Part shown: positions 38,284 through 41,425 of the stretch, one piece after another
Numbering within the stretch: the stretch's first letter is position 1
Layout of the letters: every line of letters starts with the position of its first letter
Source of the DNA: SZUA-36 sp964650905
GTDB taxonomy: Bacteria; Pseudomonadota; Gammaproteobacteria; Xanthomonadales; SZUA-36
Direction of reading: 5' to 3'
Assembly (NCBI GenBank): GCA_964650905.1
Contig: CAZYVH010000020.1
Location: 1-41,425, forward strand
Length of the DNA stretch: 41,425 nucleotides
Program-made: the position numbers and the translations under genes
Notes under the pieces: model-generated
Told to the model about the DNA's origin: nothing
The model's database searches: none
Seen by the model: the letters and a program-made list of their open reading frames with translations, nothing else

Positions 38284-40659
38284 ATGAAATTTAGCGTAAA
38301 TTGGCTAAAAGAATGGGTGGATATCGACCTGCCCGCCGATGAATTAGCTGACAGGCTGACGGCCTCTGGTCTCGAGGTGGATAGCGTACAAGCGGTTGCC
38401 GCGCCTTTTTCGGGTGTCGTGGTGGCACAAATCATCGCATGTAACCCCCATCCGAACGCCGACAAACTACAGGTTTGTACACTCAGCTGCGGTGATGCTG
38501 AAGCGTTGCAGGTGGTTTGCGGCGCGCCCAATGCGCGTGCTGGTATCAAGGTGCCGTTGGCCAGAGTCGGTGCGCTGCTTGCTGAGGATTTCAAGATTCG
38601 CAAGGCCAAATTACGTGGTGTGGAATCCTTCGGTATGGCCTGTTCCGCGCGTGAATTGGGCCTGTCAGAGGACCATTCAGGTTTGCTGGAATTGCCCGCA
38701 GAAGCGCCTTTGGGTACCGATTTGCGTGAATACCTTGCGTTGGATGACCGGGCGATTGAGGTTGAACTGACCCCCAATCGTGCAGATTGTCTGAGTATCC
38801 GGGGCATAGCGCAGGATGTTGCAGCCAGTTGCCAGGCAAGTTTGAAAGCGTTGGACATTCCGGCGGTAGCGACAACCATCGACGACAGCATCGGTGTAAA
38901 CCTCGAGGCGCCACAAGATTGCCCGCGTTACGTTGGCCGTGTCATCCGTGGAATTGACATTGCCGCCCAGACACCGTTGTGGATGGTTGAGAAACTTCGG
39001 CGCAGTGGTATACGCAGTATCAACGCGGTCGTCGACGCAACCAACTATGTATTGCTGGAACTTGGCCAGCCGATGCACGCGTTTGACCTCGACCGCCTGC
39101 ACGGTGATATCACCGTGCGTCGGGGCAGAGGCGCGGAGGCGCTGGAGTTACTGGATGGTAAGCGGATTGAGATCGATGACAGCCTGCTCGCCATCTGCGA
39201 TGAGCGAGGGCCGGTCGCCCTGGCCGGAATCATGGGTGGATTGCACAGTAGTGTGACTGACAGCACTACAAATATCCTGCTGGAAAGCGCGTATTTCAAT
39301 CCTGCGACCATTTCAGGCAAAGCCCGTGACCGGGGCCTGCATACCGATGCATCTCACCGTTATGAACGCGGTGTTGACCCGCAGGGGCAGGTCAATGCCA
39401 TCGAGCGTATCACGGCCTTGCTAATCGCCAGCGTCGGTGGTGAGGCCGGACCCCTGGTCCACGCCGTCGCGCAAACGCATCTGCCCCAACAGAACAAGGT
39501 GGTTTTAAGGCATGCTCGCCTGAACAGGGTATTGGGTGTTGTTGTGAGCGAGCAAACAGTCACACGGATTCTGACAGACCTGCGTATGCAGCCTGAGTTC
39601 GACGCGGGTGCCTGGCGCATCAGCGCACCCTCTGATCGTTTTGATGTTGAAATTGAAGAGGATCTGATCGAGGAAGTCGCTCGCATTTTTGGTTATGACA
39701 ATATCCCGGTTGCACTGCCTGCAGGTGAATTAAACCCCGCCACCGTCAGTGAATCTCGTGTGCCGTTGCACTCGCTTCAGCAGGCCCTGTGCGTATCCGG
39801 TTACCAGGAAGTTATCAATTACAGTTTTACCAGCCGTGAATTGCTGGAAACTTTTTCAATGGACAGCGACGTATTACCGCTCGCCAATGCATTAAATACC
39901 GATTTTGAAGTCATGCGCACGTCCCTGCTGCCCGGTTTGATGGAAACCCTGGCACGTAATCTGCGCCGTCAGCAGGAGCGCATCCGGCTATTTGAAATCG
40001 GTACGGTTTTCACGCAGCAGCAGCAATTGCAGGAATCATCCAGCCTGGCCGTTGTGGCCTGTGGCAGCGCCATGCCGGAGCAGTGGGGTGTATCGGCACG
40101 TGACGTTGATTTTTATGACTTGAAGGGCGATCTCGATGCAGTGCTGATGTTGAGAGGACAATCCGTCGAGGTAGAGTTCCGCGATGCTAAACTCCCGTGG
40201 CTACATCCAGGACAGACAGCCATCCTGTCTCTTAACGGTCAGGATGTTGGCTGGGCCGGTAGTATCCACCCAGCCATTCTGAAACGGATGGCCATCAAGG
40301 GGCCGGTACTGGCTTACGAATTGAATATTGATGTACTATTAAATCGTGTAATTCCAGGCACGAATAATATTTCTCGTTTTCCATCAATCCGACGGGATTT
40401 GGCGTTGCTTATACCGGAAAAAGTCACATTTGCCCAAATAAGTCACAATGTTGTTGATTTATCAGGTGAATTGCTCACGAATTTGATATTATTTGATCTG
40501 TATTCTGGCCGGAATGTTGAAAAAGGTTACAAAAGTTTAGCTATTGGCTTGATTTTACAGAACGTTTCTTGCACTCTTACAGACGAAGTTGTTGATGCAC
40601 TGGTTCAGAATGTGGTTCAGGGCCTTGCGGATCGACTGGAAGCTCAGCTTAGAGGTTAA
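38284..40659 (+). CDS. pheT: Phenylalanyl-tRNA synthetase beta subunit
   Basis: Editing and tRNA-binding subunit, 791 aa (E. coli 795). Order: N-terminal segment MKFSVNWLKEWVDIDLP; EMAP/tRNA-binding OB domain (about 40-150, HPNADKLQVCTLSCG); B3/B4 editing domain (about 200-390, VVDATNYVLLELGQPMHAFD); B5 (about 400-475); catalytic-like B6/B7; FDX-ACB anticodon domain (about 698-790, FPSIRRDLALLIP). The final 350 nt is clearly more AT-rich than the rest, as expected if the ihfA promoter lies inside it. It ends 2 nt before ihfA. Confidence 0.97.
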   Translation: MKFSVNWLKEWVDIDLPADELADRLTASGLEVDSVQAVAAPFSGVVVAQIIACNPHPNADKLQVCTLSCGDAEALQVVCGAPNARAGIKVPLARVGALLAEDFKIRKAKLRGVESFGMACSARELGLSEDHSGLLELPAEAPLGTDLREYLALDDRAIEVELTPNRADCLSIRGIAQDVAASCQASLKALDIPAVATTIDDSIGVNLEAPQDCPRYVGRVIRGIDIAAQTPLWMVEKLRRSGIRSINAVVDATNYVLLELGQPMHAFDLDRLHGDITVRRGRGAEALELLDGKRIEIDDSLLAICDERGPVALAGIMGGLHSSVTDSTTNILLESAYFNPATISGKARDRGLHTDASHRYERGVDPQGQVNAIERITALLIASVGGEAGPLVHAVAQTHLPQQNKVVLRHARLNRVLGVVVSEQTVTRILTDLRMQPEFDAGAWRISAPSDRFDVEIEEDLIEEVARIFGYDNIPVALPAGELNPATVSESRVPLHSLQQALCVSGYQEVINYSFTSRELLETFSMDSDVLPLANALNTDFEVMRTSLLPGLMETLARNLRRQQERIRLFEIGTVFTQQQQLQESSSLAVVACGSAMPEQWGVSARDVDFYDLKGDLDAVLMLRGQSVEVEFRDAKLPWLHPGQTAILSLNGQDVGWAGSIHPAILKRMAIKGPVLAYELNIDVLLNRVIPGTNNISRFPSIRRDLALLIPEKVTFAQISHNVVDLSGELLTNLILFDLYSGRNVEKGYKSLAIGLILQNVSCTLTDEVVDALVQNVVQGLADRLEAQLRG

Positions 40660-40661
40660 CG

Positions 40662-40961
40662 ATGTCACTGACTAAAGCAGATATGGCAAACCGCTTGTTC
40701 GAAGAAGTTGGTTTAAACAAGCGTGAAGCAAAAGAATTTGTAGACGCATATTTTGAAACTGTCCGGGAAGCCCTGGAGAATGGTGAAAATGTGAAGTTAT
40801 CAGGATTTGGTAATTTTCAGCTGCGCGAAAAAAACCAACGTCCGGGAAGAAACCCAAAGACCGGTGAAGAAATTCCAATTTCGGCCCGTCGTGTGGTGAC
40901 CTTCCGACCCGGACAAAAATTAAGGGCAAGGGTCGAAGCATATGTTGAACCCGGGGATTGA
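40662..40961 (+). CDS. ihfA: Integration host factor alpha subunit
   Basis: 99-aa HU/IHF-family DNA-bending protein that pairs with IHF-beta. LTKADMANRLFEEVGLNKREAK is the dimerising helix pair (shown in part), KLSGFGNFQLREKNQRPGRN starts the beta-arms, and NPKTGEEIPISARRVVTF carries the conserved Pro that intercalates in the minor groove. It begins 2 nt after pheT, the standard gammaproteobacterial arrangement, and its 3' end overlaps the next gene by 20 nt. Confidence 0.97.
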   Translation: MSLTKADMANRLFEEVGLNKREAKEFVDAYFETVREALENGENVKLSGFGNFQLREKNQRPGRNPKTGEEIPISARRVVTFRPGQKLRARVEAYVEPGD

Positions 40962-41298
40962 AAAAGACCTTCCAGCCATTCCCGCCAAACGATATTTTAC
41001 GATTGGTGAAGTGAGTGATTTGTGCGCTGTCAAGCCACACGTATTGCGATACTGGGAACAGGAATTCGAGCAACTAAAGCCTGTGAAACGGCGTGGTAAC
41101 CGGCGTTATTACCAACGTGGTGATGTTATCATGATACGCCAGATACGCAGTTTGTTATATGAACAGGGTTTTACCATCGGTGGTGCGCGGCAACAGTTGA
41201 TGGGGGATTCGGCAATGGATGATGTCAACCGAAGTCACCAGATCATTCGCCAGGTGCGCATGGAACTGGAGCAGGTCCTGCAAGTTTTAAAACGCTGA
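40942..41298 (+). CDS. MerR-family transcriptional regulator
   Basis: 118 aa with an N-terminal MerR winged HTH (about 17-85: YFTIGEVSDLCAVKPHVLRY, then VKRRGNRRYYQRGDVIMIRQ) and a short C-terminal dimerisation coil (VRMELEQVLQVLKR). It lacks metal-binding cysteines at the MerR effector site; C28 is in the HTH. This small MerR protein directly after ihfA, overlapping it by 20 nt, is a conserved gammaproteobacterial arrangement. No target or ligand is known to me. No terminator follows; the repeat array begins 13 bp after its stop. Confidence 0.93.
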   Translation: MLNPGIEKDLPAIPAKRYFTIGEVSDLCAVKPHVLRYWEQEFEQLKPVKRRGNRRYYQRGDVIMIRQIRSLLYEQGFTIGGARQQLMGDSAMDDVNRSHQIIRQVRMELEQVLQVLKR

Positions 41299-41311
41299 TT
41301 GATTGAGCTGA

Positions 41312-41425
41312 CATCCCGGCCCCTGAGGCTTCGTCATCCCGGCCCCCGAGGCTTCGTCATCCCGGCCCCCGAGGCTTCGTCATCCCGGCCCCTGAGGCTT
41401 CGTCATCCCGGCCCCCGAGCCGGGA
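41312..41425. repeat. 23-bp tandem array at the window edge
   Basis: Four units of 23 bp (41312-41334, 41335-41357, 41358-41380, 41381-41403) built on CATCCCGGCCCCCGAGGC, alternating CCCCTG and CCCCCG variants. A final unit contains TCCCGGC (41406-41412) and GCCGGGA (41419-41425), a hairpin of 7 bp. The core GTCATCCCGGCCCCCGAG is identical to that of the 22-bp array at 33354, so both belong to one repeat family. The array may continue past the window. Confidence 0.9.

Noticed and set aside
38049..38891. 280-codon minus-strand frame across the pheS/pheT junction
   Set aside because: It overlaps two essential genes on the other strand, and its Ser/Ala/Arg-rich translation has no known fold.
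1..41425. CRISPR array
   Set aside because: The two tandem arrays have 22-23 bp periods with no variable spacers, and no cas genes are present.

Overview
The window is about 41 kb of gammaproteobacterial chromosome. The order thrS-infC-rpmI-rplT-pheS-pheT-ihfA-merR, the anaerobic unsaturated fatty acid pair fabA/fabB, IHF-alpha, GcvR, SbcB and a short 4.5S RNA all point to Gammaproteobacteria. Composition is moderately GC-rich, genes are densely packed, and no phage, transposase or CRISPR array is visible. Genus cannot be fixed from sequence alone; an environmental or marine lineage is a guess.

Layout. (1) 0.3-4 kb: a Crp/Fnr-type regulator with an incomplete FNR-like cysteine set, a MetF-like flavoprotein, then fabA-fabB. 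A 26-bp-arm inverted repeat separates fabB from a convergent aromatic/aspartate aminotransferase. (2) 4-7.4 kb: the aminotransferase, then a coupled pair (enolase-superfamily racemase plus DUF1611 protein) matching the DgcA/DgcN D-glutamate route. (3) 7.6-10.5 kb: a MECR-type enoyl reductase, a PEBP protein, an orphan Tat signal peptide left from a lost gene, and an alpha-methylacyl-CoA racemase with its catalytic triad. (4) 10.5-19.9 kb: branched-chain amino acid and acyl-CoA catabolism. Leucine dehydrogenase and BCKDH E1-alpha, E1-beta and E2 are on the minus strand, with a divergent Lrp regulator. A TetR regulator with a well-formed promoter/operator then precedes a thiolase and a FadB-like multifunctional enzyme. 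The products of the first block (branched acyl-CoAs) can feed the second; no E3 gene is in the window.

(5) 20-25.1 kb: GcvR; a convergent APS kinase fused to CysN domains II/III but lacking the GTPase domain; the SRP RNA gene; then dnaX-ybaB-recR, the same order as in Bacillus. (6) 25.2-33.2 kb: a ComEA-like exported HhH protein, a small unknown protein, a palindrome made of two DnaA boxes beside an AT-rich stretch, sbcB, tesB-msrA, a lytic transglycosylase and dnaE. (7) 33.2-33.8 kb: a 22-bp tandem array ending in a complete palindrome, a 19-bp direct repeat pair, and tRNA-Val(GAC). (8) 33.8-41.3 kb: the thrS-to-ihfA translation cluster with three visible regulatory elements: a structured thrS leader with a Thr-anticodon-like hairpin, an AUC start on infC, and a folded leader before rpmI. 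The window ends inside a second array sharing the core of the first.

I found no convincing wholly new multi-gene system. The strongest unusual items are the GTPase-less CysN-CysC fusion, the DnaA-box palindrome, the orphan Tat leader, the hairpin-capped repeat arrays and the thrS leader hairpin.
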